64,000 nt of DNA from JANYHF01 sp963732765 (GTDB taxonomy: Bacteria; Pseudomonadota; Alphaproteobacteria; Rhizobiales; Hyphomicrobiaceae). The stretch spans positions 186,001-250,000 of the forward strand of contig CAVTAS010000010.1 in assembly GCA_963732765.1 (NCBI GenBank), written 5' to 3'. The position numbers and the translations under genes were made by a program. Numbering within the stretch: position 1 is the first letter of the stretch; each line of letters opens with the position of its first letter. Below the pieces are notes generated by a model. It was not told the DNA's origin and ran no database searches. It was given only the letters and a program-made list of their open reading frames with translations. This document shows positions 8,720 to 16,438 of the stretch, piece after piece.

Positions 8720-10396
8720 ATGACCGAGGTCAAGAGCGATATCGAGATTGCGCGCGCCGCCACCAAGAAGCCGATCCAGGAGATCGGCGCGAAGCTCGGC
8801 ATTCCGGTGCAGGACCTCGAGCCCTACGGCCACGACAAGGCCAAGGTGTCGTCCAGCTTCATCAAGTCGCTGGCGGGCAAGCCGGATGGTAAGCTGATCC
8901 TGGTTACGGCCATCAACCCGACGCCGGCCGGCGAGGGCAAGACCACCACCACGGTCGGCCTCGGCGACGGGCTCAACCGCATCGGCAAGAAAGCTGCTAT
9001 TTGCTTGCGTGAACCCTCGCTCGGGCCGTGCTTCGGCGTCAAGGGCGGCGCGGCAGGCGGCGGCTATTCGCAAGTGGTGCCGATGGAAGACATCAACCTC
9101 CATTTCACCGGCGACTTCCACGCCATCACCTCGGCGCATAATCTGTTGGCCGCGCTGCTCGACAATTCCATGTACTGGGGCAATCCACTCGACATCAACC
9201 CGCGCAAAATCCAGTTCCGTCGCGTGCTGGATATGAATGACCGCGCGCTGCGTGAGATGGCGCTCGGCCTCAACGACAACGGCGTCGTGCGCCAGACCGG
9301 CTTCGACATTACGGTGGCCTCCGAAGTGATGGCAATTCTGTGCCTGGCCAACGACCGCGCCGATCTGGAAAAGCGCATTGGGCAGATCATCGTCGGCTAC
9401 GACAAGAACAAGAAGGCGGTCACGGCCAAGGACTTGAAGGCCGACGGCGCCATGACGGTGCTACTCGAAAAAGCCATCCAGCCCAACCTGGTGCAGACGC
9501 TGGAGAACAACCCCGCCTTCATCCATGGCGGGCCCTTTGCCAACATTGCTCACGGTTGCAACTCGGTGCTGGCGACCCGCACCGCACTGAAACTGGCCGA
9601 CTACGTCGTCACCGAAGCCGGCTTCGGGGCGGATCTGGGCGCGGAGAAGTTCTTCGACATCAAGTGCCGCCAGTCGGGCCTGACGCCGTCGGCCGCCGTG
9701 ATCGTGGCGACTATCCGTGCGCTGAAAATGAACGGCGGCGTGGCCAAGAACGATCTCTCCAAGGAGAATGTCGAGGCGCTGACCAAGGGCTGCGCGAACC
9801 TCGGCCGTCACATCGAGAACGTGAAGAGTTTCGGCGTCCCCGTCGTGGTCGCGATCAACCGCTTTAATACCGATACCATGGCCGAAATCGAGGCCATCCA
9901 GGCCTATGCCAAGACGCAAGGTGTCGAGGCCGTGCTGTGCGAGCATTGGGGCAAAGGCTCGGCGGGCACGGAGGAATTGGCGCACAAGGTGGTCGCGCTG
10001 GCCGAAGGCCCCCGCGCGGCGCCGTTCAAGCCGCTCTATCCTTCGGAAATGGGGCTGTGGGACAAGATCAACACCATCAGCACCAGGATTTACCGTGCGG
10101 ATAGAGCCACCGCCGACAAGAAGGTGATGGATCAGTTGGCCGTTTGGGAAGCGGCGGGTTTTGGCCATCTGCCGATCTGCATGGCGAAAACGCAATACTC
10201 CTTCACCACCGACGCCGACAAGCGCGGCGCGCCTACCGGCTTCACCATCCCGGTCCGCGAGGTACGCCTGTCGGCCGGCGCCGGCTTCGTGGTCGCCATC
10301 GCCGGCGAGATCATGACCATGCCGGGCCTGCCCAAGGTGCCGAGCGCTGAGGTGATCCGCTTCAATGATGCAGGCCAGATCGAGGGGCTGTTCTAA
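8720..10396 (+). CDS. fhs: Formate--tetrahydrofolate ligase
   Basis: This 558-residue protein is full length. It makes 10-formyl-THF from formate, ATP and THF in cytosolic one-carbon metabolism. The ATP-binding loop TPAGEGKTTTTVGL (about residues 68-81), the family block CLREPSLGPCFGVKGGAAGG, and FTGDFHAITSAHNLLAA are all present. Later blocks IHGGPFANIAHGCNS and EAGFGADLGAEKFFDIKC are intact. The start follows GGAGAACTGCCC. No other folate gene is adjacent. In methylotrophic or denitrifying Hyphomicrobiales this enzyme can serve C1 assimilation, but nothing here proves methylotrophy. Confidence 0.97.
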   Translation: MTEVKSDIEIARAATKKPIQEIGAKLGIPVQDLEPYGHDKAKVSSSFIKSLAGKPDGKLILVTAINPTPAGEGKTTTTVGLGDGLNRIGKKAAICLREPSLGPCFGVKGGAAGGGYSQVVPMEDINLHFTGDFHAITSAHNLLAALLDNSMYWGNPLDINPRKIQFRRVLDMNDRALREMALGLNDNGVVRQTGFDITVASEVMAILCLANDRADLEKRIGQIIVGYDKNKKAVTAKDLKADGAMTVLLEKAIQPNLVQTLENNPAFIHGGPFANIAHGCNSVLATRTALKLADYVVTEAGFGADLGAEKFFDIKCRQSGLTPSAAVIVATIRALKMNGGVAKNDLSKENVEALTKGCANLGRHIENVKSFGVPVVVAINRFNTDTMAEIEAIQAYAKTQGVEAVLCEHWGKGSAGTEELAHKVVALAEGPRAAPFKPLYPSEMGLWDKINTISTRIYRADRATADKKVMDQLAVWEAAGFGHLPICMAKTQYSFTTDADKRGAPTGFTIPVREVRLSAGAGFVVAIAGEIMTMPGLPKVPSAEVIRFNDAGQIEGLF

Positions 10397-10420
10397 CTCC
10401 CCGATGACAGGGGCCGCCGA

Positions 10421-11590
10421 TTGTGCGAAATTATGGATCGATCCATAATTTTACATAATGGCCGCCCCTTGAACCGCAACCTCTGGCATTATCCGCGTAC
10501 CGAGCTTGCGGAAAGCTTTTACAATATCCTGGTCAAGGGGCCGGTGCAGGCGATCAGCCTGTTCGGGCCGCGGCGCACCGGCAAGACACAGTTCTTGACC
10601 CAGGATCTTGCTCCGCTGGCGGAAGCGCGAGGCCATAAGGTGGTGTACGCCAGCCTATGGCAGACCATCGATGCACCGCTTGGCATCCTGCTCTATGAAT
10701 TCGATTTGGCGTTGCGCGGCGGTAGTGTCCTCAACCGTCTCAAGACGATTGCCGGCGACATTGCGCCGAAGTTCAGCCTGAAGGCGCCGCTCGGTGGCCC
10801 GTCGCTGGAGGTGGATCTCAGCAAACTTAAAGGCAAGTCTCCCGACAGTCATCTGCTGTTGCTGGATCAGTATTGCGAGAAGCTCGCCAACAAGCGCAAG
10901 CCGGCCTTCTTGCTGCTGGACGAGTTCCAGGAGATCGCGCGCTCGGATGGTGCCCGGCCGCTGATGGCGGCGCTGCGCACCTCGCTCGACAAGCGCAAGG
11001 ATGGGCTGGTCGCCGTCTTCACCGGTTCCTCGCAAGAGGGCTTGCGTGCCATGTTCTCGGCGCGTGAAGCCCCGTTCTTCCGGTTTGCCCAGCCCATGGA
11101 CTTGCCAACACTGGACGATCATTTTGTCGACCACCAGTTGAAGGCGCTGCGTTCGACGTCCAAGACCAAAGTTGACCGGGCCGAAGCGCTCGCCGTGTTC
11201 GAGGCGTTCGGGCGCAATCCGATGGTGTTCCAGCGCTGGCTGATGACCCTGGCGCTGCACCCGGGCAAGACCGGACGCGATGCCGTCGCCGAGGTGCGGG
11301 CTGGCGTGGCCGAAGAGTTTGGTTATGTGGCGCGCTGGCTGGACCTGACGCCGCCGCAGCGGCTGGCGGTGCGGTTGCTGGCCGACGGCGTGACCAAGAT
11401 CTACAGCAAGGAGGCGGCGGCCGACATCGAGCAGCTCACCGGCGCTCCGGCTCCCTCGGCCTCCAGGCTGCAGACGGCCATGGAACGGCTGTCGCGACTG
11501 GGCCTGGTGGACGAATTCGAACGGGCGCCGCACCTCAACGATCCCTTGTTCGCAGGCTGGGTGCGCGACCGCCCAGCCTCCGAGTTTTAG
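10421..11590 (+). CDS. AAA-family ATPase with C-terminal winged helix, function unknown
   Basis: This 389-residue protein resembles the archaeal-type AAA/STAND-like ATPase family. Walker A is GPRRTGKTQ (about residues 49-57), Walker B is PAFLLLDEFQEIA (about 160-172), and a sensor-like segment VAVFTGSS follows. The C-terminal 90 residues (LTPPQRLAVRLLADG to LSRLGLVDEF) look like a winged helix. The TTG at 10421 is favoured because AGGGG lies 7 bp upstream; the ATG at 10433 and TTG at 10469 lack such a site. If TTG 10421 is right, codons 3-11 overlap a perfect 24-bp palindrome, and two more copies follow the stop codon. I see no partner gene. Its role could be DNA-linked or regulatory, but the sequence does not say. 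Confidence 0.8.
   Translation: MCEIMDRSIILHNGRPLNRNLWHYPRTELAESFYNILVKGPVQAISLFGPRRTGKTQFLTQDLAPLAEARGHKVVYASLWQTIDAPLGILLYEFDLALRGGSVLNRLKTIAGDIAPKFSLKAPLGGPSLEVDLSKLKGKSPDSHLLLLDQYCEKLANKRKPAFLLLDEFQEIARSDGARPLMAALRTSLDKRKDGLVAVFTGSSQEGLRAMFSAREAPFFRFAQPMDLPTLDDHFVDHQLKALRSTSKTKVDRAEALAVFEAFGRNPMVFQRWLMTLALHPGKTGRDAVAEVRAGVAEEFGYVARWLDLTPPQRLAVRLLADGVTKIYSKEAAADIEQLTGAPAPSASRLQTAMERLSRLGLVDEFERAPHLNDPLFAGWVRDRPASEF
10428..10451. promoter_or_regulatory. Perfect 24-bp palindrome at the 5' end of the AAA ATPase gene
   Basis: AAATTATGGATC is followed directly by its reverse complement GATCCATAATTT. The palindrome covers the first codons of the ATPase gene. Two imperfect copies lie just after the same gene at 11595-11635. 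The symmetry and placement suggest an operator for a dimeric DNA-binding protein, possibly the ATPase itself, or a boundary of a small mobile unit. Confidence 0.75.
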
Positions 11591-11594
11591 GGGT

Positions 11595-11643
11595 AATTAT
11601 GGGTCGATCCATAAATTATGGATGGATCCATAATTGTCCATAA
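11595..11643. repeat. Two further copies of the ATTATGGATCGATCCATAAT palindrome
   Basis: Starting 4 bp after the ATPase stop, AATTATGGGTCGATCC plus an arm (11595-11617) and AATTATGGATGGATCC plus an arm (11614-11635) overlap by a few bases. A half-copy, TCCATAAT, follows at 11637-11644. The second copy has a single mismatch at the centre of symmetry. They occupy the whole gap between the ATPase gene and arfB. Confidence 0.75.
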
Positions 11644-11667
11644 TGTTTCGAGACCTCAGGAACCGCC

Positions 11668-12090
11668 ATGCTGCACATCTCGCCCGATATCACCATCGCC
11701 GACTGGGAGCTGGCCGAGACTTTCATCCGCGCTTCGGGGCCGGGTGGGCAGAATGTCAACAAGGTCGCCACCGCTGTCGAGCTGCGCTTCCACATGCGCA
11801 CCTCGCCCAGTCTCGGGCCGGCGGTGAAGACCCGGCTGGCCAAGATCGCGGGGCGGCTGCTCACCAAGGACGGCGAGATCGTCATCCGCGCCGATCGCTT
11901 CCGCACCCAAGATCGCAATCGCGAGGACGCGCGCGACCGGCTGGTGGCTATGATCGCCGAGGCGGCCATACCACCTAAGCCGCGCGTCAAAACACGGCCG
12001 ACCAAGGCGTCCAAGGAGCGGCGGCTGGTGGCCAAAGCCACACGCAGCGGCGTCAAAAAGCTGCGGCGGGACGCGCCGTCCGATGAGTGA
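11668..12090 (+). CDS. arfB: Peptidyl-tRNA hydrolase ArfB (ribosome rescue)
   Basis: This 140-residue protein contains the release-factor catalytic motif GGQ in FIRASGPGGQNVNKVATAV and a basic, disordered C-terminal tail (KPRVKTRPTKASKERR and beyond) that in ArfB/YaeJ enters the empty mRNA channel of stalled ribosomes. It hydrolyses peptidyl-tRNA on non-stop complexes. It is too short for RF1/RF2 and lacks their anticodon domains. The start at 11668 follows aggaaccgcc. It is probably not co-regulated with the upstream ATPase, given the palindromes between them. Confidence 0.93.
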   Translation: MLHISPDITIADWELAETFIRASGPGGQNVNKVATAVELRFHMRTSPSLGPAVKTRLAKIAGRLLTKDGEIVIRADRFRTQDRNREDARDRLVAMIAEAAIPPKPRVKTRPTKASKERRLVAKATRSGVKKLRRDAPSDE

Positions 12091-12148
12091 CGGCGCGGCA
12101 TTGCCGGCATAGAGTGCGGGCTTGTGATCACAAATCCCGAGCCCCTTG

Positions 12149-14044
12149 ATGACCCAGCACACCCATCCCTGCGACCCGCTCACCGGCGAGGAAATGACCG
12201 CCGCCGCTGGGATCGTGCGCGAGCAGGGGGGGCTCGACGCGACAGCCTGGTTCGAGACGCTGGCGCTGGATGAGCCGGACAAGGCGTATTTGCGCGCCTT
12301 CAAGCCGGGCGATCCGTTGCGGCGTTACGTGTTCGCCGCCTGCTACGAGCCCTCGAGCAACCGGGTGTTCGACGGCGTGGTCGATCTGGCCGCCGGCAAG
12401 CTGATCCGTTGGCAGCATATCCCCGGCGTGCAGGCGCGCATCGGCGGCGACGAGTTCGTGTGGGGCGGCGAGGTCGCCAAGGCCGATCCGCAGTTTCGTG
12501 CGGCCTGCGCCAAGCGCGGGATCGATCCGGACAAGGTGCTGGTGGAACCATGGGCGGCGGGAAATTTCGGCATCGCGGGCGAGGAGAGCGAGCGGCTCGC
12601 CTTCGGCCATTGCTGGCTGCCTAACGACAGCGGCGATAATCCCTATGGGCGTCCGATAGCGAACCTGCATCCGGTCATCGATCTGCGGCGCGGCAAGGTG
12701 CTGCGCGTCGACGACTTCGGCGTGGTGCCGTTGCCGCCCGACGGCGGCAATATCGTCGTGCGGGATGGCATGCGGACGGACATCAAGCCGCTGGAGATCG
12801 TACAGCCGCAGGGGCCGAGCTTCACCGTCGAGGGGCATCAGGTGCGCTGGCAGAAGTGGTCCTTGCGCGTTGGGTTCAATGGCCGCGAGGGTCTGCATCT
12901 GCATGAGATCGGTTATCGGGATAATGGGCGGTTACGCCCGATCATGCACCGCGCCTCGCTGGCCGAGATGGTGGTGCCCTATGGCGATCCGGCTGGCGGC
13001 AACTATCGGCGCAACGCCTTCGATGTCGGCGAGTACGGCGTCGGGCAGCTGGTGGACTCGCTGGAGCTGGGTTGCGATTGCCTCGGCGAAATCCATTATT
13101 TCGACGAGTGGACGCATGACTGGAAGGGTGTGCCGAAACTCGTCAAACACGCCATCTGTATGCATGAGGAGGATTTTGGCATCCTCTGGAAGTTCAACTA
13201 CTGGGGTAAGGCCAGCGCCCGCACCAACGTTGCCCGCTCGCGGCGGCTGGTGATCTCGTCGTTCTCCACCATTGGGAATTACGTGTACGGCTTTTTCTGG
13301 TACTTCTACCAGGACGGAACCATCGGCTGCGAGGTCAAGGCAACCGGCATCCCATTCCCGACCGGAACGATGCCTGGAGAACCGGGAGCGCATGGAACGA
13401 CCATGGCTGGCAGCATTTCCGGGCACGTGCATCAGCATGTATTCAGCTATCGCTTCGACATGGCGGTGGATGGCGATCGCAACGCCGTGCGAGAGGTGAA
13501 TTTTTCCGGCGCGCCGATGGGCCCGGAGAACCCCGCGGGCAATGCGATCTTTACAGAGATAACACCGCTGGCGAGCGAACTGGCGGCCCAGCGCAACCTG
13601 GACATGGCCTCGTCGCGCTACTGGACGGTGATCAATCCCTCGTCGCTCAACGCTCACGGCCAGCCGGTCGGCTACAAGCTGGTGCCGGGGACAAACGCAC
13701 TACCATTCCTGACGCCGGATGCGCCCATCGCCAAACGTGCCGGCTTCATGTTCAAGCACTTCTGGGCAACGCGCTACGAGCGTTCGGAACTGTTCCCGGC
13801 CGGCTGGTATCCGAACCAGCACGCGGGCGGCGATGGCCTGCCGGCTTGGACCAAGCAGGACCGGCCCCTGGAAAACGAGAATGTGGTTGTGTGGTACACG
13901 CTCAATTACCACCATCTGCCGCGCCCGGAAGATTGGCCGGTGCAGCCAGTGGTGTACGCCGGGTTCCATTGGATGCCGGCGGGGTTCTTCGACAGCAACC
14001 CGGCGCTGGATGTACCCTCGGGGCAAAAGGCTGAGTGCTGCTGA
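12149..14044 (+). CDS. Copper amine oxidase (primary-amine oxidase)
   Basis: This protein of about 631 residues oxidises primary amines to aldehydes with H2O2 and ammonia, using topaquinone (TPQ) and Cu(II). The catalytic-base Asp lies in RRNAFDVGEYG (about residue 292). The copper ligands are the two His of HVHQH and the later His of NYHHLPRPEDWP. The TPQ precursor is Tyr 378 in FSTIGNYVYGFFW. The residue after it is Val, whereas the family motif is N-Y-(D/E)-Y, so this is a notable deviation. No signal peptide is visible, so a cytoplasmic form, as in Arthrobacter, is likely. The ATG at 12149 is preferred over the TTG one codon earlier. Confidence 0.93.
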   Translation: MTQHTHPCDPLTGEEMTAAAGIVREQGGLDATAWFETLALDEPDKAYLRAFKPGDPLRRYVFAACYEPSSNRVFDGVVDLAAGKLIRWQHIPGVQARIGGDEFVWGGEVAKADPQFRAACAKRGIDPDKVLVEPWAAGNFGIAGEESERLAFGHCWLPNDSGDNPYGRPIANLHPVIDLRRGKVLRVDDFGVVPLPPDGGNIVVRDGMRTDIKPLEIVQPQGPSFTVEGHQVRWQKWSLRVGFNGREGLHLHEIGYRDNGRLRPIMHRASLAEMVVPYGDPAGGNYRRNAFDVGEYGVGQLVDSLELGCDCLGEIHYFDEWTHDWKGVPKLVKHAICMHEEDFGILWKFNYWGKASARTNVARSRRLVISSFSTIGNYVYGFFWYFYQDGTIGCEVKATGIPFPTGTMPGEPGAHGTTMAGSISGHVHQHVFSYRFDMAVDGDRNAVREVNFSGAPMGPENPAGNAIFTEITPLASELAAQRNLDMASSRYWTVINPSSLNAHGQPVGYKLVPGTNALPFLTPDAPIAKRAGFMFKHFWATRYERSELFPAGWYPNQHAGGDGLPAWTKQDRPLENENVVVWYTLNYHHLPRPEDWPVQPVVYAGFHWMPAGFFDSNPALDVPSGQKAECC

Positions 14045-14103
14045 GGACAGCGTCATCACTAAGTGAATCAGTTCCAGCCTATTCATACACCAACCTCCCA
14101 GAA

Positions 14104-14220
14104 CGTCATCCCGGCGAAGGCCGGGACCTGTCCAAGCTGCTGGAGAGACACGCCTTTTCGTACAGCACCGGCGCGCCTTACCATCGCCTCGGGCAGGCCC
14201 CGGCCTGCGCCGGGGTGACG
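14104..14220. repeat. Paired palindromic repeats (GTCATCCCGGCGAAGGCCGGGA family)
   Basis: One unit (CGTCATCCCGGCGAAGG and onward) is at 14104-14133, and an inverted, diverged unit (CCCCGGCCTGCGCCGGGGTG) is at 14196-14220. Each unit is itself a hairpin. The same paired layout recurs at 31582-31730 and 47938-48084, with a lone half at 24282-24306. It lies between convergent genes (amine oxidase and cinA-C), where such elements often act as terminators or transcript stabilisers. Confidence 0.85.
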
Positions 14221-14285
14221 ATACAGCTGGGGACTTTGCTCGAATAGTAGCGCCAGGAGCTGCCGCGTTTATTGTTGCGAGTCGC

Positions 14286-14795
14286 CTAAGGCTGGGATGC
14301 ACTTTTGCGCATCATCTCGAATGCCGCCGCCACGGTGGCTTCGCGAATGCCTGAGCGTCCGAGGTCGCCGAAGTCAAACCGGCGGTGCTGGGTTGGCTGA
14401 GCTTTCCGGGCTGCAGCGATATGTACCAGCCCGATTGGTTTTTCCGCCGATCCGCCTCCCGGACCAGCTACGCCTGTCACCGCCACGGCGATATCGGCAG
14501 CCGAATGTGCAAGCGCGCCTTCGGCCATCGCCCGAGCCGTTTCTTCACTGACGGCCCCGTGCTTGACGACGATGGTCGGATCGACGCCGATGGCTTCGGA
14601 CTTGGCCGCATTCGAATAGGTCACGAAGCCACGCTCGAACACGTCCGACGAGCCGGCCACCTCGGTGAGAACCGCAGCGATCAAGCCGCCAGTACAACTT
14701 TCGGCGGTCGCGAGTTTGAAGTTCTTGGCGCGCAGCAGGTCCAGCAGGATCGCAGCCTCGGCGACCAGGGCATCAGGCAACATGGGTGTCTCCAT
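14286..14795 (-). CDS. CinA C-terminal domain protein (NMN amidohydrolase)
   Basis: This 169-residue single-domain CinA/PncC protein removes the amide of nicotinamide mononucleotide in NAD recycling. Key motifs are ATAESCTGGLIAAVLT (near residue 30), GVDPTIVVKHGAVSEETA, and VAVTGVAGPGGGSAEKPIG. The Met at 14795 gives the standard N-terminus (METPMLPDALV); the frame is open further upstream only because it overlaps the next gene's shadow. It lacks the MoCF domain of full CinA. It is transcribed leftward after the small gene at 14831-15031. Confidence 0.92.
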   Translation of the reverse strand: METPMLPDALVAEAAILLDLLRAKNFKLATAESCTGGLIAAVLTEVAGSSDVFERGFVTYSNAAKSEAIGVDPTIVVKHGAVSEETARAMAEGALAHSAADIAVAVTGVAGPGGGSAEKPIGLVHIAAARKAQPTQHRRFDFGDLGRSGIREATVAAAFEMMRKSASQP

Positions 14796-14830
14796 CGATC
14801 CACCCAGTCTAGCACGAAAACCCGTGCGCC

Positions 14831-15031
14831 CTACTTGCGGCGCGGCGCCTTGGGTTTGCGCTTGGTCTCGGATTTGGGCGCCGGGGGCAGATCTTCGGCG
14901 GCGGCCACGTCGTCCCAGTAGGAGACGCGGATGCCGGGGAAAATCACGATCTTGCCGGTGCTCTGCGGCGCCCCTGCCAATGAGCGTTGCGCGCGGTCGG
15001 GATCGCAACGGAATTCCAGAATTGTCGCCAT
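14831..15031 (-). CDS. Small conserved protein of unknown function
   Basis: This 66-residue protein starts MATILEFRCDPDR, has a hydrophobic segment KIVIFPGIRVSYW, and ends in a Lys/Arg/Pro tail (KRKPKAPRRK). The start at 15031 gives the compact N-terminus; an ATG 4 codons upstream is also possible. Codon usage and the clear hydrophobic/basic organisation argue that it is real. A perfect CtrA-type box lies 125 bp upstream, so it and cinA-C behind it could be in the CtrA regulon. I do not recognise a named domain. Confidence 0.65.
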   Translation of the reverse strand: MATILEFRCDPDRAQRSLAGAPQSTGKIVIFPGIRVSYWDDVAAAEDLPPAPKSETKRKPKAPRRK

Positions 15032-15155
15032 GTCAGCCCTCATCGAGCCGGCCTGCGACGCCCTCGTGCCGCAGCGGCTCCCCCCTCTTGCCAGTTCGTA
15101 GCGAACACCCGATTCGCCACGACGTGTGCTGATGACATCATGGGGGCGGAGCCGG

Positions 15156-15170
15156 TTAACAACCAGTTAA
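15156..15170. promoter_or_regulatory. Full CtrA-type binding site TTAA-N7-TTAA
   Basis: TTAA at 15156-15159 and TTAA at 15167-15170 are separated by exactly seven bases (GGTTAACAACCAGTTAATG). This is the consensus of the alphaproteobacterial cell-cycle regulator CtrA. It lies in the 187 bp between the leftward small gene (start 15031) and the end of the DUF1491 gene, so the small gene and cinA-C are the likely targets. sciP, whose product inhibits CtrA, is in this window. Confidence 0.6.
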
Positions 15171-15218
15171 TGTCGGTCTGAGTAGAGGGGGGCTTTCGAT
15201 TTTATGGTTGGCGGTGTG

Positions 15219-15566
15219 TCAAGGAAGACTCAGCCAATCCCCCAGGCAGTGCCGCCCTTGCCGATCCTCGGTTTCGACAATCCAGAGGTCGCTGTCATAC
15301 TTTGCCTGCCGGGCGAGGTAGGCGTCGGCTTCGGCGTCGGGCACAGTGGCGGTCATTAGACAGGGCGAGAAGCGGCGCTCGGCATCCGTGCCGTCAAGGC
15401 CGGCGAAGGCGGGGCCGTACAAATCGCATTGACCGTTGAGGTGCGAGACGCGGAGGTAGATGGCGCCGGCGTCGGGGTCACCTCGGCGCACCAGAACGCC
15501 CATGATGCCGCTGGCAGCGCAGATGCGCAGATAGGCCGCAACCCAGATGTCGGATTTCAGACGCAT
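15219..15566 (-). CDS. DUF1491 family protein
   Basis: This 115-residue protein begins MRLKSDIWVAAYLRIC and contains GVLVRRGDPDAGAIYLRV, then AERRFSPCLM and SDLWIVETEDRQGR. These blocks match DUF1491, an alphaproteobacterial family of unknown function. It is the last gene of a leftward run: histidine kinase, then peptidoglycan-binding protein, then DUF1491, with a 30 bp gap to the preceding gene. That linkage suggests co-transcription with the kinase, but no function can be read from the sequence. Confidence 0.9.
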   Translation of the reverse strand: MRLKSDIWVAAYLRICAASGIMGVLVRRGDPDAGAIYLRVSHLNGQCDLYGPAFAGLDGTDAERRFSPCLMTATVPDAEADAYLARQAKYDSDLWIVETEDRQGRHCLGDWLSLP

Positions 15567-15596
15567 GGCGTACCAGAGCGGCAGCGCGGCCGGAAA

Positions 15597-16412
15597 TCAA
15601 TGGGGAAGGGCCTCGTCCGAAACCTCGATGCGCGCGTGGGCCTGGCGCGCGAGTTCCGAGATGACTTCGCCCGAGACGCGGCCCTTAGGAACAAACCCAC
15701 TGTCGGTCTCGAACCGCTTCAATGCCTTGCGGGTGGCGTCGTTGAGCTGACCATCAATCGGGCCGGGTTTGTAGCCGAGCCGCGTTAGCAGGCGTTGGGC
15801 GCCGGCGATGATACGGGTTGCCTTGTCGCCAGCCGGCTCTGTGGCGGCGCCTGGGGTGCCGGCCAAGCCCATCACGATCTGCCGCAGCAGTTCCGGCGAG
15901 GGTTCAGCCGTCAGGGCAAGACGCTGATCGAACTGATAGGCGAGGATGGCGGCGCGGGTGACGATACCCGCCTTACCGTTGACCTTGCCGGGGTCGTAGC
16001 CATGGGAAGCCAATTCGCGCTGGATGCCGGCGATCAGTTTCTCGCTGGCAAAGCCTTCGTCGACGATCGGCTCGGCAACCGTGGCTTCGGCCCCCTCGGC
16101 GGTGCGGGCGGCAAGATCTGCGTCGGCGCTGGCCATCAGGCTGCCGACGGGATCGGTACTGGGGGTCGTCAGGTCGGTTTGGGGCGTACCCAGGATTATC
16201 GGCTGCGTCCGCGCCGTTTCAAGCGTGGTTTGTGCTGGCAGCGTAGCGGCGACGGCGGCCTCGGGAGCGCGGCCGCCTTGCAAGACGACGACGTTGACCA
16301 CCGAGCCAAGGCTCAGCATCAGGCACAGGCCGGCGGCCAGGCGATTACGCGAATGAAACACTGGGGTGACAACGCTGGTTACTAGAGGGACGCAACGACA
16401 ACTGCCAGCCAT
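15597..16412 (-). CDS. Peptidoglycan-binding domain protein
   Basis: This 271-residue protein has an N-terminal hydrophobic segment (LAAGLCLMLSLGSVVNVVVL, about residues 25-45) likely to be a membrane anchor, then a low-complexity Ala/Thr linker. Two PG_binding_1 repeats follow: IAGIQRELASHGYDPGKVNG to YQFDQRLAL, and IAGAQRLLTRLGYKPGPIDG to LKRFETDSG. It would bind murein in the periplasm. No catalytic domain is present. It is 26 bp downstream of the histidine kinase and probably in its operon. Confidence 0.87.
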   Translation of the reverse strand: MAGSCRCVPLVTSVVTPVFHSRNRLAAGLCLMLSLGSVVNVVVLQGGRAPEAAVAATLPAQTTLETARTQPIILGTPQTDLTTPSTDPVGSLMASADADLAARTAEGAEATVAEPIVDEGFASEKLIAGIQRELASHGYDPGKVNGKAGIVTRAAILAYQFDQRLALTAEPSPELLRQIVMGLAGTPGAATEPAGDKATRIIAGAQRLLTRLGYKPGPIDGQLNDATRKALKRFETDSGFVPKGRVSGEVISELARQAHARIEVSDEALPH

Positions 16413-16438
16413 TGTGATCTGGCTTGGTCACCAAAGAC

